A stretch of 64,000 bases of DNA from Pseudomonas fluorescens (GCF_000730425.1 NZ_CP008896.1:3410001-3474000); one strand, 5' to 3'; counted from the stretch's first letter, positions 47,101-56,921 are shown. Notes: generated by a model not told the origin, from the sequence alone. Translations and numbers: made by a program.

Positions 47101-50021
47101 ACCGCCAGGCTGCTCTCTTCCACCGCGCCATACAGGTCAAGCAAGGCTTCGCACAGTTCATCCATCGGGTGCAGGTCGGCCAGGTGCGCGCCCTCGCCCA
47201 GGGTGGTCAGTTCGTCCAGCAGTGCGCTGAGTTCCTGGCGCTCACCAGGGTGTTGCTGCCAGTGCCGCAAAAGGCTTTCGGCGTCGAGCAGGATGTCCAT
47301 GCCCTGGGCCAGGAAATTGCTGATCAACTGGGGGTCGCGCTTGACCCGCAGGCCCGTGCTCGGCGCATTGAGGAACGCCTCGAGCTGGCTGTCGAGGCGC
47401 GCCTGGGTGCGCTCGATCAAGGATTGCGCGCCGTCGATGGGGACCAGGGGATCGCTGTCCAACTGGCGCAAGCCGCGCTGGAACAGCGCTTCGCCCTCCA
47501 ACAGCAGGTCGATTTCATCCAGGTCCAGCGCCAGGCGATGGGCCTTGTACTCGCGGGTCAGGTGGTCCAGCGGCCGCGCCAGTTCGGCAATCGGCAACAC
47601 CCCCGCCATGTAGGCGCTGCCCTTGAGGGTATGCAGGGCACGTTGCAGCTCATCGCTGACAGGCAGCGGCATCTGTTCGGTGGCCTGGTGCAAAAACCGG
47701 TTGAGACTGTCCAGGTGGCCCAGTGCCTCGTTGCGGAAAATCTCCAGCAACTGCGGGTCCAGCGTGTTGTCGTCGGGTTCCACGGCAACCGGTAACGGGG
47801 CTCCGCTGGCCAGGGCATGGGCGCGTGCCGCGAGGTGGTCAGCGTCATCGCGCTGGCGCTGAGTGCCCGAGGCGAACTCGGCGATCAACGCGGGCAACAG
47901 CAACACCACATCGTCCAATACCGCCTGAACCTCAGGGCCGGGCGCGACGACGCGTTCGATCACGCGGTTGAGCAGGTTCTCTACAGCCCAGGCCAACTCC
48001 GCCAATACCAGGGCCCGCACCATGCGCCCGCTGCCTTTGAGGGTATGGAAGGCGCGGCGCATGTCGCTCAGGGCGGTCTTGTCGGCCAGGCTGGCAGCGC
48101 CCTGGGGAACCAGGCGCTGCAACACTTCCAGCACCTCTGCCGCTTCTTCCAGGAACACTTCACGCAGTTCGTCATCCACCGGGTCTTCGTCGGCCGGCGG
48201 CGGCAGCAGGCTGCCCGGGCGTTGCAGGGCCGGGGGGTTGAGACGCGGGGTCGGGCTGGCCAGGGCCTGCGCCAGGGTCGGGGAGTCAGGTGGCAACTCC
48301 TCGCCCAATGAGGATCGTTCCTGGCGCCAGGCGTGCTGCGCTTGAACCGGTGCATACCCCAAGGCTGCGAGCCCTTTGTAGGCGATATCGAGGACACGCT
48401 CGCCGGGCGCATCCGGGTCCTGGAGCATGCGTTCCAGGTAGTGCTCAAGGCTGGTGAGCGCATCGGCAAAATGCTCAAGCTCCAGCGCCGGCGGGGCAAT
48501 CTTGTGGACCATCAACTGCTCATCAACGTAGTCGTTCAAGCCCCGCATCAGGCTCGCCGCACGGGGCAACGGGATCATCGCCAAGGCGCCACGCACCTGG
48601 GTCAGCAGCTGCGGCAATGACTCCAGGCGCTGCGCGTCCCACTGCGCTTGCATGCAGTCGATCACCAGTTCCCGGGCCTGCTTGAGGCACTGGCACGACT
48701 CCTTGATCACCAATTGGTGGATCTGGGTCAGGTCGGTGGTGGGCAAACGGCTGTCTTCGCGACTTTGTGGCTCAACGGTGCCGACCATGCCAGCCAGGGT
48801 AGCCTCGACATAAAGCAGGGCACCTGCGACATCCATCAATACCGCGTCGTTGGGCTCGCGCTGCCCCTGGGCCAGGCCCTGGACCACCACCAACTGGTCG
48901 ATGATGACTTTGCGCGGCTGGCCAAACCCCAGCACCGCGAGGGTATCGGCGATCTGCCGCAGGGGCGCCAGCAGGCTGTCCAGGTCCGAGAGGTGCTGGC
49001 GGTCGCTGCGCACGAACAGGTCCAGGCGTTCCTTGACCCGCACCAACTCCTCACACAACGCGCCAAGCACCGAGCCCATGGCGTCACGGTCCGGTCCGGT
49101 CAGGCGCGCGCGCTCGGCATCGACCACGGTGCTGTCAGGCAACGCTTCATCCAGGCCGTAGCGCTCCTTGAGGCTTTGCATGCGCGGCGTCGGCCGGGTG
49201 ACTTTGGCGATATAGAACAGCAGGCTCTTGAGCAACTGGTCCGGCGCCGGGGTGTTGATGCCTTCGATGCCCTGGACCTGCAGGCGCTTGAGCACCTTGT
49301 CACAGCTCTTGAACAGGCTGCGCAACGCCGGGCTGTTGGCGATGACACCCGTGAGCATGCCTTCGGCCAGTGCCGAGGTGACTTGCCACAACGCCAGCAA
49401 CGGCGCGCCATGACACAGCGCTTCCAGTTGGGCGAAGACCCGCGCCATGTCTTCCAGGTTGCTCGGGCCGTGGTCTTCACGCAGTAGCCCGGCCAGGCCC
49501 TGTTGCAGCATTTGCCGCCATCGCTGCAGTTGCTCGGCAAAATCCGCCGGTGCACGTTGGGCCAGGGCGTCATCGGGCAGCGGCGCGATCACCGGCAGTT
49601 GTGGGCTGAACAGGCTGGTTTCCGAGAGCAGGCTTTTGCCGTGCGCGCTGCGCAGGTCGTTGAGCAGCGGCAACACCACCAGGGGCAAGTCACGCCGGGC
49701 GCTGTGGACACGGTCCAGGTACAGCGGCAGTTGCCCAAGGGCCTGTTGCAGCAGGCGAATGCCTTCTTCGCGCTGGCTGACATGCCCGGCCTGCAGGGCC
49801 TGGGCCAGGTGTTCCATTTCTTCGGCGAGCAGTGCCGCGCCGTAGAACTCGACCATTTGCAGGGCACCGTGGACCTGGTGAATGCCTTCCAGGCACTGCG
49901 CGAGGGCCTCATCGCTGGCCTCGTCGGTATAGGCCTCCAGCGCCGAACGGGCCTGCTTCAGGGTGTCGGCGATCTCGCCCTTGACCCATTCGAGGGCGAC
50001 GTAGTCGTGCCGGTCAACCAT
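44166..50021 (-). CDS. chpA: Hybrid chemotaxis histidine kinase ChpA
   Basis: A 1951-residue CheA-like kinase of the Pil-Chp pathway. An N-terminal FimL-like/Hpt-related region is followed by four clear Hpt motifs, at about residues 659 (HTLKGSGRM), 799 (LHTLKGSAYM), 1100 (LHTLRGGARM) and 1239 (LHTLKGGARM). Then come dimerisation, the HATPase N-box HMLRNAVDHGLE (about 1537), a CheW domain and a C-terminal receiver with phospho-acceptor in LMLLDIEMPRMDG (about 1877). P. aeruginosa ChpA is longer with more Hpt-type domains. It phosphorylates PilG and PilH. Start MVDRHDY is the best-supported Met. Confidence 0.95.
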   Translation of the reverse strand: MVDRHDYVALEWVKGEIADTLKQARSALEAYTDEASDEALAQCLEGIHQVHGALQMVEFYGAALLAEEMEHLAQALQAGHVSQREEGIRLLQQALGQLPLYLDRVHSARRDLPLVVLPLLNDLRSAHGKSLLSETSLFSPQLPVIAPLPDDALAQRAPADFAEQLQRWRQMLQQGLAGLLREDHGPSNLEDMARVFAQLEALCHGAPLLALWQVTSALAEGMLTGVIANSPALRSLFKSCDKVLKRLQVQGIEGINTPAPDQLLKSLLFYIAKVTRPTPRMQSLKERYGLDEALPDSTVVDAERARLTGPDRDAMGSVLGALCEELVRVKERLDLFVRSDRQHLSDLDSLLAPLRQIADTLAVLGFGQPRKVIIDQLVVVQGLAQGQREPNDAVLMDVAGALLYVEATLAGMVGTVEPQSREDSRLPTTDLTQIHQLVIKESCQCLKQARELVIDCMQAQWDAQRLESLPQLLTQVRGALAMIPLPRAASLMRGLNDYVDEQLMVHKIAPPALELEHFADALTSLEHYLERMLQDPDAPGERVLDIAYKGLAALGYAPVQAQHAWRQERSSLGEELPPDSPTLAQALASPTPRLNPPALQRPGSLLPPPADEDPVDDELREVFLEEAAEVLEVLQRLVPQGAASLADKTALSDMRRAFHTLKGSGRMVRALVLAELAWAVENLLNRVIERVVAPGPEVQAVLDDVVLLLPALIAEFASGTQRQRDDADHLAARAHALASGAPLPVAVEPDDNTLDPQLLEIFRNEALGHLDSLNRFLHQATEQMPLPVSDELQRALHTLKGSAYMAGVLPIAELARPLDHLTREYKAHRLALDLDEIDLLLEGEALFQRGLRQLDSDPLVPIDGAQSLIERTQARLDSQLEAFLNAPSTGLRVKRDPQLISNFLAQGMDILLDAESLLRHWQQHPGERQELSALLDELTTLGEGAHLADLHPMDELCEALLDLYGAVEESSLAVSERFFHEAAQAHEALINMLDQLAAGQEISPAPLRMKALRELLDEGLDPGATGLIKTDGSRALSIAELGAATSQLQQDWAVDDEIVEIFLEEAVDILDSAGQSLKRWLLEPDGVAPLSSLQRDLHTLRGGARMAEIGPVGDLAQELENLYEGLVDRRYSYCGEIAQVLMDSHEHLALQLEQLQEQLPLSDSSALVSRLREVRQNATPLALPTPPEAQGGGSDPELLDIFLEEAADILDSSGAALLRWQAEPQGRQEVETLLRDLHTLKGGARMVEIGPIGDLAHELEFLYEGLSAGLLAPTAELFALLQGCHDRLAQMVEAVAAGLPVGSVERLIERIKSLVQPTEAQVAPAAMPAGKPEAPAASEPGADMVKISAELLDDLVNLAGETSIFRGRIEQQVNDARTALTEVETTIERMRDQLRRLDTETQGRILSRQHAETERLGYEEFDPLEMDRHSQLQQLSRALSESASDLLDLKETLDQRNQDAQNLLQQQARINTELQEGLMRTRMVPFERMLPRLKRIVRQVAGELGKDVEFVVGNAEGEMDRNVLERMAAPLEHMLRNAVDHGLESRDARLLAGKPQKGRITLDLSHEGGDIIFDMRDDGAGVPLDAVRRKAIKRGLLDPDMEISDRDVLQFILQPGFSTAEKITQISGRGVGMDVVHEEVRQLGGSMVIDSTPGAGVHFRIRLPFTVSVNRALMVQCAEDQYAVPLNTIQGLVRVLPNELEGHYQLDPPVYDYAGQRYELYYLGELLHTVARPKLLGQNQPLPVLLMQCNERHIAVQVDDMAGTREIVVKGLGPQFAAVQGLSGATILGDGRVVLIIDLLAHIRALAPALPAQAADSALAVNEPQKKQRLLVLVVDDSVTVRKVTSRLLERNGMNVLTAKDGIDAIAVLEEHTPDLMLLDIEMPRMDGFEVAIQVRNDPRLKRLPIIMITSRTGQKHRDRAMAIGVNDYLGKPYQESVLLESIAYWSPKHA

Positions 50022-50057
50022 AACGACTCCCGTCTGAATGGGTGAAAAGTGAGAATC

Positions 50058-50150
50058 CATGTGGGAGCGGGCTTGCTCGCGAAAGCGCTGGGTCAGTCGG
50101 CACACTAGATGACTGATACACCGCTTTCGCGAGCAAGCCCGCTCCCACAT
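50058..50150. repeat. Paired inverted REP between pilJ and chpA
   Basis: CATGTGGGAGCGGGCTTGCT with CGCGAAAGCG, and the inverted copy CGCTTTCGCGAGCAAGCCCG ending CTCCCACAT. It sits where pilK stands in P. aeruginosa. Confidence 0.9.
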
Positions 50151-50179
50151 TTAGATTGCGCTGGTTTTGGGGGGGCATG

Positions 50180-52231
50180 TCATTCATTGGTCTTGCGCAC
50201 GGCCGGCAAGGTGAAACCCGACACCGAGCGGCGCAACTGGCTGGCCATTTTGGCCAGGTTGCCAATGCTCTCGGCGGTGGCCGTGGAGCCTGATGAGGTC
50301 TGGCTGGTGATCTGTTGGATCACGTTCATGGTCAGTGAGATCTGCCCGGCCGACGAGGTTTGCTGCTGCGCGGCATTGGAGATGCTCTGGATCAGCGCGG
50401 CCAGGGTCTTGGACACCCCCTCGATTTCTTCCAGGGCGACCCCGGCATCCTGGGCCAGGCGCGCGCCGCGCACCACTTCGGTGGTGGTCTGTTCCATGGA
50501 GATCACCGCTTCGTTGGTGTCGGCCTGGATCGCCCGTACCAGGTTCTCGATCTGCCGGGTGGCGGCCGACGAGCGTTCGGCCAGGCGCTGCACTTCATCG
50601 GCCACCACCGCAAAACCGCGCCCGGCATCACCGGCCATGCTCGCCTGGATGGCGGCATTGAGGGCGAGGATGTTGGTCTGGTCGGCGATATCGTCGATCA
50701 GGCTGACGATATCGCCAATTTCCTGGGACGACTCCCCCAGGCGCTTGATGCGCTTGGCGGTGTCCTGGATCTGTTCGCGAATGTTGTCCATGCCGTGGAT
50801 GGTGTTGTGCACCACCTCGTTGCCCTTGTTGGCGATCTCTACCGAACGTTCGGCCACGGCAGAGGACTCGGCGGCGTTGGCCGACACCTGGTCGATGGAT
50901 CGGGCCATCTGGTTGATCGCGGTCGAGGCTTCGGCGATCTGCTGGGCCTGGTGCTCCGAGGCCTGGGCCAGGTGCATGGCGGTGGCCTGGGTTTCCTGCA
51001 CGGCACCGGCCACTTCACCGGCGGTGAGGTTGATGGTCGCCACCAGGTCGCGCAACTGGTCCACCGAATAGTTGATGGAGTCGGCGATGGTGCCGGTAAA
51101 GTCTTCAGTCACCGAGGCGGTCACGGTGAGGTCGCCGTCGGCCAGGTCTTCGATTTCGTCCAGCAGACGCATGATCGCGTTCTGGTTGCGTTCGTTCTTC
51201 TCGGCGGTTTCGCGCAACTGGCGATTGGTCTCGCGCACCATCACCAGGCCGATCAGGATGATCGAGGCCAGCGCCAGCAAGCCCAGGACATAGCCGCCGA
51301 TGGTGTCGAGGGTGCGTCCACCGGCCAGGTTTTCAAAACCGATGGCCAGGTGCGAAGCTTCATCGAGCAGGGTTTGCGACAGGCTGAAGATGTTGCTCGC
51401 CGAGGCGCGCACCTGGAACAGTTGCGGCGAGGTTTCGAGGATTTCATCCACGGAGCCGGAGACAAACTCGAACAGTTCGGCAATCTCCGCCAGACGCGCC
51501 CGGGCGTCCGGGTCCTGCACCTCGCTGATCGTCAAGCCGGCGCTGCCCTGGAGCATGCCGGCCAGGACCTGGCCAAAACGGTTGGCATCGCGGCCAAAGG
51601 CGTCGGCGGCCTTTACCGCTGTGTCATCCCCCGCCAACACCGTGTTGACCGCCCCCAGGATGCGCTCGGCCAACAGCGATTGGCGCTGGGCCACGGCGAC
51701 CTGGCTGGCAGGCGCGCCGCGCTGCAGCAGGATCTCGACGACCTTTTCCGACTCCAGTTGCAATTGCGGCACAGTTTCGGCCAGGGTCGCCGCCACTTGA
51801 TGCAGGGACAGCACCGTCTGCTCGCTGGCCAGGATCACGTCGGTATTTTTCAGCAAGGCTTCCCAGTCATGCTGCACGGCGCGCATTTCGCTGCGCACGG
51901 CGCTGGGCGCGGCGGGCAGGCCGGTGGCCGGGTCGCCTTTTTTCAGGTAGCTCCAGCGCTGGGCAAAATCATTGCGCGCCTCGCTCAACAGCTTGAATGC
52001 AGCAGCCTTGCCAGCGGCGGCCTCCGTGGCGTTCTTGGCAATGCGCTGGGACAGCACCCGCAACTCGCCGGCGTGGCCGATGTATTGCTTGTCATAGGTG
52101 GACTGGGTGTTGAGGTACGCAAAGTTGGCGAACAGCAGCATGATGAAAATGATCAGCGCGATAAACAGCACGATGATCTGCGAACGGCTACGGGAGGCTT
52201 CCTGTGGCTTGACGGGGGTGGCGGTGCTCAT
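50180..52231 (-). CDS. pilJ: Methyl-accepting receptor PilJ
   Basis: A 683-residue chemoreceptor of the Pil-Chp system. It has a transmembrane helix near residue 20-42, a periplasmic PilJ domain with repeated helical bundles, a second membrane helix near 310-330, a HAMP region, and a cytoplasmic signalling hairpin ([41 protein letters not shown]). It senses surface contact or pilus state. The start overlaps the pilI stop by four bases. Confidence 0.96.
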   Translation of the reverse strand: MSTATPVKPQEASRSRSQIIVLFIALIIFIMLLFANFAYLNTQSTYDKQYIGHAGELRVLSQRIAKNATEAAAGKAAAFKLLSEARNDFAQRWSYLKKGDPATGLPAAPSAVRSEMRAVQHDWEALLKNTDVILASEQTVLSLHQVAATLAETVPQLQLESEKVVEILLQRGAPASQVAVAQRQSLLAERILGAVNTVLAGDDTAVKAADAFGRDANRFGQVLAGMLQGSAGLTISEVQDPDARARLAEIAELFEFVSGSVDEILETSPQLFQVRASASNIFSLSQTLLDEASHLAIGFENLAGGRTLDTIGGYVLGLLALASIILIGLVMVRETNRQLRETAEKNERNQNAIMRLLDEIEDLADGDLTVTASVTEDFTGTIADSINYSVDQLRDLVATINLTAGEVAGAVQETQATAMHLAQASEHQAQQIAEASTAINQMARSIDQVSANAAESSAVAERSVEIANKGNEVVHNTIHGMDNIREQIQDTAKRIKRLGESSQEIGDIVSLIDDIADQTNILALNAAIQASMAGDAGRGFAVVADEVQRLAERSSAATRQIENLVRAIQADTNEAVISMEQTTTEVVRGARLAQDAGVALEEIEGVSKTLAALIQSISNAAQQQTSSAGQISLTMNVIQQITSQTSSGSTATAESIGNLAKMASQLRRSVSGFTLPAVRKTNE

Positions 52232-52764
52232 GCGGCAACATCCAGAAAGCCCGGGGCCTGGGCCAGGGCAAAAGGGCTGAAGACCTGCCACAGCGGGTCG
52301 CCGCTGAACTGGCCTTGGATAAACGCGGCGCTGGCGGCGGGCGTGGTGGATGCCACCGGGCGGAGCAGGTCCTGGGCAAAATGCTGCAGGCCGACCACTT
52401 CATCCACCAGCAGGCCGACAAAGGTGTCTTCGTGTTCGATCACCAGCACCCGGCGTTGCTTGCGCGCGGTCGACAGTTCATAACCGAAGAACCCGCACAG
52501 GTTGATCACCGGCAGCAGGCGCCCGCGCAGGTTGGCCACGCCCCTGACCCAGGGCTTGACCCCGGGCATCAGGGTGCAGCGCGGCTCATGCAGCACCTCA
52601 GCGACTTCGCCCATGGGCGCCACATACCAATGCTCGCCCAGGCGGAAACCGATGCCGCTCCAACTGTGGGAACGGGTTTCCTGGGAGGGCAGGTCAGCGG
52701 CCAGCAGGCGACAGCGGCGGTCGATGTCCAGCAGCAGTTCAAAGGCGGTTTGCGACTCGGTCAT
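52228..52764 (-). CDS. pilI: CheW-like protein PilI
   Basis: A 178-residue CheW adaptor linking PilJ to ChpA. Features: [44 protein letters not shown] and [22 protein letters not shown], all typical CheW strands. Lies between pilH (12-base gap) and pilJ (overlap). Confidence 0.95.
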   Translation of the reverse strand: MTESQTAFELLLDIDRRCRLLAADLPSQETRSHSWSGIGFRLGEHWYVAPMGEVAEVLHEPRCTLMPGVKPWVRGVANLRGRLLPVINLCGFFGYELSTARKQRRVLVIEHEDTFVGLLVDEVVGLQHFAQDLLRPVASTTPAASAAFIQGQFSGDPLWQVFSPFALAQAPGFLDVAA

Positions 52765-52776
52765 GGAGGCGAGCCG

Positions 52777-53142
52777 TCAGGGCTTGAGCACCAGTTTCAG
52801 GACTTCGATCAGCTTGTCTTCTTCCACCGGTTTGGTCAGGTAGGCCTTGGCACCCTGGCGTTCGGCCCAGATCCTGTCGGTTTCCTGGTCCTTGGTGGTG
52901 ACGATGATGATCGGGATCCCGTTGGTTTCCGGCTCCTTGGATAACTGGCGCGTGGCCTGGAAGCCATTGAGGCCGGGCATGACGATATCCATCAGGACGG
53001 CATCGGGCTTTTCCTGGCGGGCCAGGGCCACGCCATCGGCACCATTCTCGGCCTTGAGGACCTGGTGGCCATGCTTTTCCAGCATGCCGGTCAGTTTGTA
53101 CATTTCAGTCGGTGAATCGTCGACGATCAGAACGCGTGCCAT
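52777..53142 (-). CDS. pilH: Response regulator PilH
   Basis: A 121-residue stand-alone receiver. The acidic pair (VDDSP), phospho-acceptor Asp in AVLMDIVMPGLNG, the switch Thr (IIVTTKDQ) and Lys (YLTKPVEED) are all present. Acts in pilus retraction control or as a phosphate sink for ChpA. Start MARVLIVDD follows AGACC with weak spacing. Confidence 0.95.
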   Translation of the reverse strand: MARVLIVDDSPTEMYKLTGMLEKHGHQVLKAENGADGVALARQEKPDAVLMDIVMPGLNGFQATRQLSKEPETNGIPIIIVTTKDQETDRIWAERQGAKAYLTKPVEEDKLIEVLKLVLKP

Positions 53143-53187
53143 GGTCTTCCCCACTACATTGGTTGACGCAAGCCCCCGGGGGCTGGG

Positions 53188-53595
53188 TCAATGTGCTTGT
53201 TCTACTGCAGCGAACCCCGGCACACAGGCCTTGATCGCACTCAGCAGTTCTTCCTTGCTGAAAGGCTTGGTCAAAAATTGATCGACGCCGACGATACGCC
53301 CCTTGGCCTTGTCGAACAGGCCATCCCTGGACGACAGCATGATCACCGGGATGGCCTTGAACGCCGGGTTGTTCTTGACCAGGGCGCAGGTCTGATAGCC
53401 ATCCAGGCGCGGCATCATGATGTCGACAAAGATAATGTGCGGATGATGGTCAACGATCCTGGCCAGGGCATCAAAACCGTCGATGGCCGTGATGACTTCA
53501 CACCCTACGTTCTTCAACAGCGTTTCAGCGGTGCGGCGAATCGTTTTCGAGTCGTCGATCACCATCACTTTCAAGGCGTTGGAATGCTGTTCCAT
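53188..53595 (-). CDS. pilG: Response regulator PilG
   Basis: A 135-residue receiver that promotes pilus extension and cAMP signalling in P. aeruginosa. Motifs: VMVIDDSKTIRR, phospho-acceptor in HIIFVDIMMPRLDGYQ, MLSSRDG and FLTKPFSKEEL. First gene of pilGHIJ-chpA-chpC, divergent from gshB across 239 bases. No operator was recognised there. Confidence 0.95.
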   Translation of the reverse strand: MEQHSNALKVMVIDDSKTIRRTAETLLKNVGCEVITAIDGFDALARIVDHHPHIIFVDIMMPRLDGYQTCALVKNNPAFKAIPVIMLSSRDGLFDKAKGRIVGVDQFLTKPFSKEELLSAIKACVPGFAAVEQAH

Positions 53596-53834
53596 ATCTG
53601 CTCTACCATCGCCACAGCGAATCGGTTTTCGGTGTGTACTGCCGGACAATGCCTGGGACGAGCGCCAAAACCCTTGCCGTGCAAGGGCCGACACGCCATG
53701 GCAGCCTTTTTAGCACAGACTGGGGAGGCAATCTATCGGCCGACCGGCAAGGTGGTTTTTCCTTGACCCACAACAGCCGCAGCGCCACTCTGACGCCACT
53801 TTTATGCGCCCTTATTTGCTAGAGGAAATCACCC

Positions 53835-54788
53835 ATGAGCGTTCGCGTCGGCATTGTCATGGACCCTATCGCCAGCATTTCCTATAAAAAGGATAGCTCG
53901 CTGGCCATGCTGCTGGCCGCCCAGGCCCGCGGCTGGACCCTGTTCTATATGGAACAGCGCGACCTTTACCAGGGCGACGGCGAGGCGCGGGCACGGATGC
54001 GCCCCTTGCAGGTGTTCGCCAACCCGCAAAAGTGGTTTGAGCTGCAAGACGAGGTCGACAGCCCCCTGAGCGACCTGGACGTGATCCTGATGCGCAAGGA
54101 TCCGCCGTTCGATATGGAGTTCGTCTACTCCACCTACCTGCTGGAGCAGGCCGAACGCGCTGGCGTGCTGATCGTCAACAAGCCCCAGAGCCTGCGCGAC
54201 TGCAACGAGAAGCTGTTCGCCACGCTGTTCCCGCAGTGCACGCCGCCCACTGTGGTCAGCCGCCGCGCCGATGTGCTGCGTGAGTTTGCCGCCAAGCACG
54301 GTGATGTAATCCTCAAGCCGCTGGACGGCATGGGCGGCACCTCGATCTTCCGTCACCGTGCGGGTGACCCGAACCTGTCGGTGATCCTTGAGACCCTGAC
54401 CGCCCTGGGCACCCAGCAGATCATGGGCCAGGCTTACCTGCCGGCGATCAAGGACGGCGACAAGCGCATCCTGATGATCGACGGCGAGCCGGTGGATTAC
54501 TGCCTGGCGCGTATCCCGGCGGCCGGCGAGACCCGTGGCAACCTCGCCGCCGGTGGTCGTGGCGAAGCCCGCCCGCTGAGCGACAAGGACCGCTGGATCG
54601 CCGCCCAGGTTGGCCCGACCCTGCGAGAGAAAGGCCTGCTGTTCGTAGGACTTGACGTAATTGGTGAGCACCTGACGGAAATCAACGTCACCAGCCCCAC
54701 CTGCATCCGCGAAATAGACAACGCGTTCGGCACCAATATCGGCGAAATGCTCATGGCAGCCATTGCCGACAAGCTACAAGCCAAGTGA
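53835..54788 (+). CDS. gshB: Glutathione synthetase
   Basis: Joins gamma-glutamylcysteine and glycine with ATP. The protein has 317 residues, the usual size of the proteobacterial enzyme. ATP-grasp features: VDVILMRKDPPFDMEFVYSTYLLE (substrate part), KPLDGMGGTSIFRH (glycine loop), GDKRILMIDGEPVDYCLARIP and GLDVIGEHLTEINVTSPT (metal ligands). ATG follows AGAGGAAA. Confidence 0.97.
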   Translation: MSVRVGIVMDPIASISYKKDSSLAMLLAAQARGWTLFYMEQRDLYQGDGEARARMRPLQVFANPQKWFELQDEVDSPLSDLDVILMRKDPPFDMEFVYSTYLLEQAERAGVLIVNKPQSLRDCNEKLFATLFPQCTPPTVVSRRADVLREFAAKHGDVILKPLDGMGGTSIFRHRAGDPNLSVILETLTALGTQQIMGQAYLPAIKDGDKRILMIDGEPVDYCLARIPAAGETRGNLAAGGRGEARPLSDKDRWIAAQVGPTLREKGLLFVGLDVIGEHLTEINVTSPTCIREIDNAFGTNIGEMLMAAIADKLQAK

Positions 54789-54865
54789 CATAGAACAGCC
54801 GGAGATAAACCGACATTGCGCTATCATGCCCCACCTGTGAAACGCGCGATGTTGGTTTTCCTGTT

Positions 54866-55765
54866 ATGACGCTTCCGTCCGACCTGCCCCCCGAACTCAG
54901 CCACAGCGGTGTACGCCCGGCTGATCGGCTCGGATTTACCCTATTTCTGGCAGCGCTGATTCATTTGGCGCTGATCCTCGGCCTGGGCTTCACGTTTGTC
55001 GAACCCCAGCAAATCAGCAAGACCCTGGAAATCACCCTCGCCACCTTCAAGAGTGAAAAGAAGCCCGAGAAGGCTGACTTCCTGGCCCAGGACAATCAGC
55101 AGGGCAGTGGCACCCTGGATAAAAAGGCGGTGCCCAAGACCACCGAAGTGGCGCCTTTCCAGGACAACAAGATCAACAAGGTCACGCCGCCGCCAGTGGC
55201 CAAGCCCGAAGTCAAGCAGGCCGCGCCCAAGGCCGCCGTCACCACCGTTGCGCCAAAGCCCCAGAAGGCCGTAACCCAGCGTGAAGCCGTGAAGACCGAA
55301 CCGGCACCCAGCAAACCCGCACCGACATTCGACGCCTCGCAACTTTCCAGCGAAATCTCCAGCCTGGAGGCCGAACTGGCCAACGAACAACAGCTGTATG
55401 CCAAACGCCCGCGCATCTACCGGCTCAACGCCGCCTCGACCATGCGCGACAAAGGCGCCTGGTATAAGGACGAATGGCGCAAGAAGGTCGAGCGCATCGG
55501 CAACCTGAACTACCCGGACGAGGCCCGGCGCCAGCAGATCTACGGCAACTTGCGCCTGCTGGTGTCGATCAACCGTGACGGTTCGTTATATGAAGTGCTG
55601 GTGCTGGAGTCGTCCGGCCAGCCATTGCTGGACCAGGCGGCACAACGCATCGTCCGCCTGGCGGCACCATTCGCCCCGTTTACCGGCGACCTGGCCGATA
55701 TCGACCGCCTGGAAATCATCCGCACCTGGCGCTTTGCCAAGGGCGACCGCCTCTCCAGCAACTGA
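54866..55765 (+). CDS. Energy transducer TonB (TonB3-like)
   Basis: A 299-residue TonB-family protein. One membrane helix (about residues 27-47, GFTLFLAALIHLALILGLGF), a Lys/Pro/Ala-rich linker through the periplasm (residues about 80-160), a short coiled segment and the C-terminal TonB domain (NYPDEARRQQIYGNLRLLVSINRDGSLYEVLVLESSGQ). Its position between gshB and algH equals that of tonB3 in P. aeruginosa, which is needed for twitching motility; the role here is inferred from synteny. No ExoB/ExbD genes are adjacent. Confidence 0.92.
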   Translation: MTLPSDLPPELSHSGVRPADRLGFTLFLAALIHLALILGLGFTFVEPQQISKTLEITLATFKSEKKPEKADFLAQDNQQGSGTLDKKAVPKTTEVAPFQDNKINKVTPPPVAKPEVKQAAPKAAVTTVAPKPQKAVTQREAVKTEPAPSKPAPTFDASQLSSEISSLEAELANEQQLYAKRPRIYRLNAASTMRDKGAWYKDEWRKKVERIGNLNYPDEARRQQIYGNLRLLVSINRDGSLYEVLVLESSGQPLLDQAAQRIVRLAAPFAPFTGDLADIDRLEIIRTWRFAKGDRLSSN

Positions 55766-55766
55766 T

Positions 55767-55834
55767 CCCGCTTGCCGGCGATGAGGCCCTATGGCTGATT
55801 AAAGGCGCCATCGCCGGCAAGCCGGCTCCTACAG
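55767..55834. repeat. Paired inverted REP between tonB and algH
   Basis: CCCGCTTGCCGGCGATGAGG and the inverted CCATCGCCGGCAAGCCGGCT followed by CCTAC. The left unit lacks its TAGGAG head. Confidence 0.78.
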
Positions 55835-55914
55835 AGGGAGGTGTCGAGCGCAAGGCCACATTCCTACGCATCCCCAGCTTGTCAGTTCGTCCCTCCAACG
55901 CCACACTAGCGGGC

Positions 55915-56484
55915 ATGAAAAATGTCAGCCCGACTTACCTCAAGCACCACTTCCTGATCGCCATGCCCCATATGGCCGACCCGAACTTTGCGCACACCTT
56001 GACCTATATCGTCGAGCACACGGCCAATGGCGCCATGGGGCTGGTGGTCAACCGCCCGCAGGAGCTGAACCTGGCGGATATCCTTGAGCAACTGCGCCCG
56101 GAGATCGATCCACCCACCTGTTGCCAGGCAGTGCCGATTTATTTTGGCGGCCCGGTGCAGACTGACCGGGGCTTTGTCCTGCACCCCAGCGGCCCCACGT
56201 TCCAGGCAACCGTCGACCTGGAAGGTGTGTCCCTGTCCACCTCCCAGGACGTGCTGTTTGCCATCGCCGATGGCGTCGGCCCGCAGCAGAGCCTGATTAC
56301 CCTGGGCTACGCCGGCTGGGAAGCCGGGCAACTGGAAGAAGAGCTGGCCAACAATGCCTGGCTGACCTGCCCCTTCGATGCCGACATTCTGTTCAATACT
56401 GCCAGTGAGTTGCGCCTGAATGCCGCAGCCGCGCAGTTGGGGGTCAACCTCAGCCTGCTGACCAGCCAGGCAGGGCACGCCTGA
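55915..56484 (+). CDS. algH: UPF0301 / AlgH family protein
   Basis: A 189-residue member of the YqgE/AlgH family. Characteristic blocks are YLKHHFLIAMPHMADPNFAHTLTYIVEHTANGAMGLVVNRP, PIYFGGPVQTDRGFVLH and LGYAGWEAGQLEEELANNAWL. AlgH has been linked to alginate regulation in P. aeruginosa, but its biochemical role is unknown. It overlaps ruvX by one base. Confidence 0.95.
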   Translation: MKNVSPTYLKHHFLIAMPHMADPNFAHTLTYIVEHTANGAMGLVVNRPQELNLADILEQLRPEIDPPTCCQAVPIYFGGPVQTDRGFVLHPSGPTFQATVDLEGVSLSTSQDVLFAIADGVGPQQSLITLGYAGWEAGQLEEELANNAWLTCPFDADILFNTASELRLNAAAAQLGVNLSLLTSQAGHA

Positions 56485-56921
56485 TGGCCTTGCGACTGAT
56501 CCTCGGGTTTGACTACGGCACCAAGCAGATCGGCGTGGCCGTTGGCCAGGTGATCACCGGCCAGGCCCGTGAGCTGTGTACCTTGAAGGCGCAGAACGGC
56601 ATACCGGACTGGAATCAGGTCGAAGCCCTGATCAAGGAATGGAAGCCCGACGCGGTGGTGGTCGGCCTGCCGCTGAACATGGACGGCACCCCCAGCGACA
56701 TGTGCCTGCGCGCCGAAAAGTTCGCCCGTCGCCTCAACGGCCGCTACAACCTGCCTTTCTATACCCACGATGAACGCCTGACGACCTTCGAGGCCAAGGG
56801 TGAGCGTCGCGACCGTGGCGGGCAGAAAGGCAGCTACCGCGACAACCCGGTCGATGCCATTGCCGCCGCCTTGCTGTTGCAGGGCTGGCTGGATGAAAAC
56901 ACCGCTTTATTTGAATCCTGA
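56484..56921 (+). CDS. ruvX: RuvX/YqgF pre-16S rRNA nuclease
   Basis: A 145-residue RNase H-fold nuclease, first named a Holliday-junction resolvase and known to finish the 5' end of 16S rRNA. Acidic residues of the fold are in GFDYGTKQIGVAV, TYDERLTT-type THDERLTT and NPVDAIAAALLLQGWL. TGATG coupling with algH. Confidence 0.95.
   Translation: MALRLILGFDYGTKQIGVAVGQVITGQARELCTLKAQNGIPDWNQVEALIKEWKPDAVVVGLPLNMDGTPSDMCLRAEKFARRLNGRYNLPFYTHDERLTTFEAKGERRDRGGQKGSYRDNPVDAIAAALLLQGWLDENTALFES

Noticed and set aside
50360..52483. A 707-codon plus-strand frame over pilJ
   Set aside because: Antisense shadow of the repetitive helical PilJ gene; composition only, no domains.
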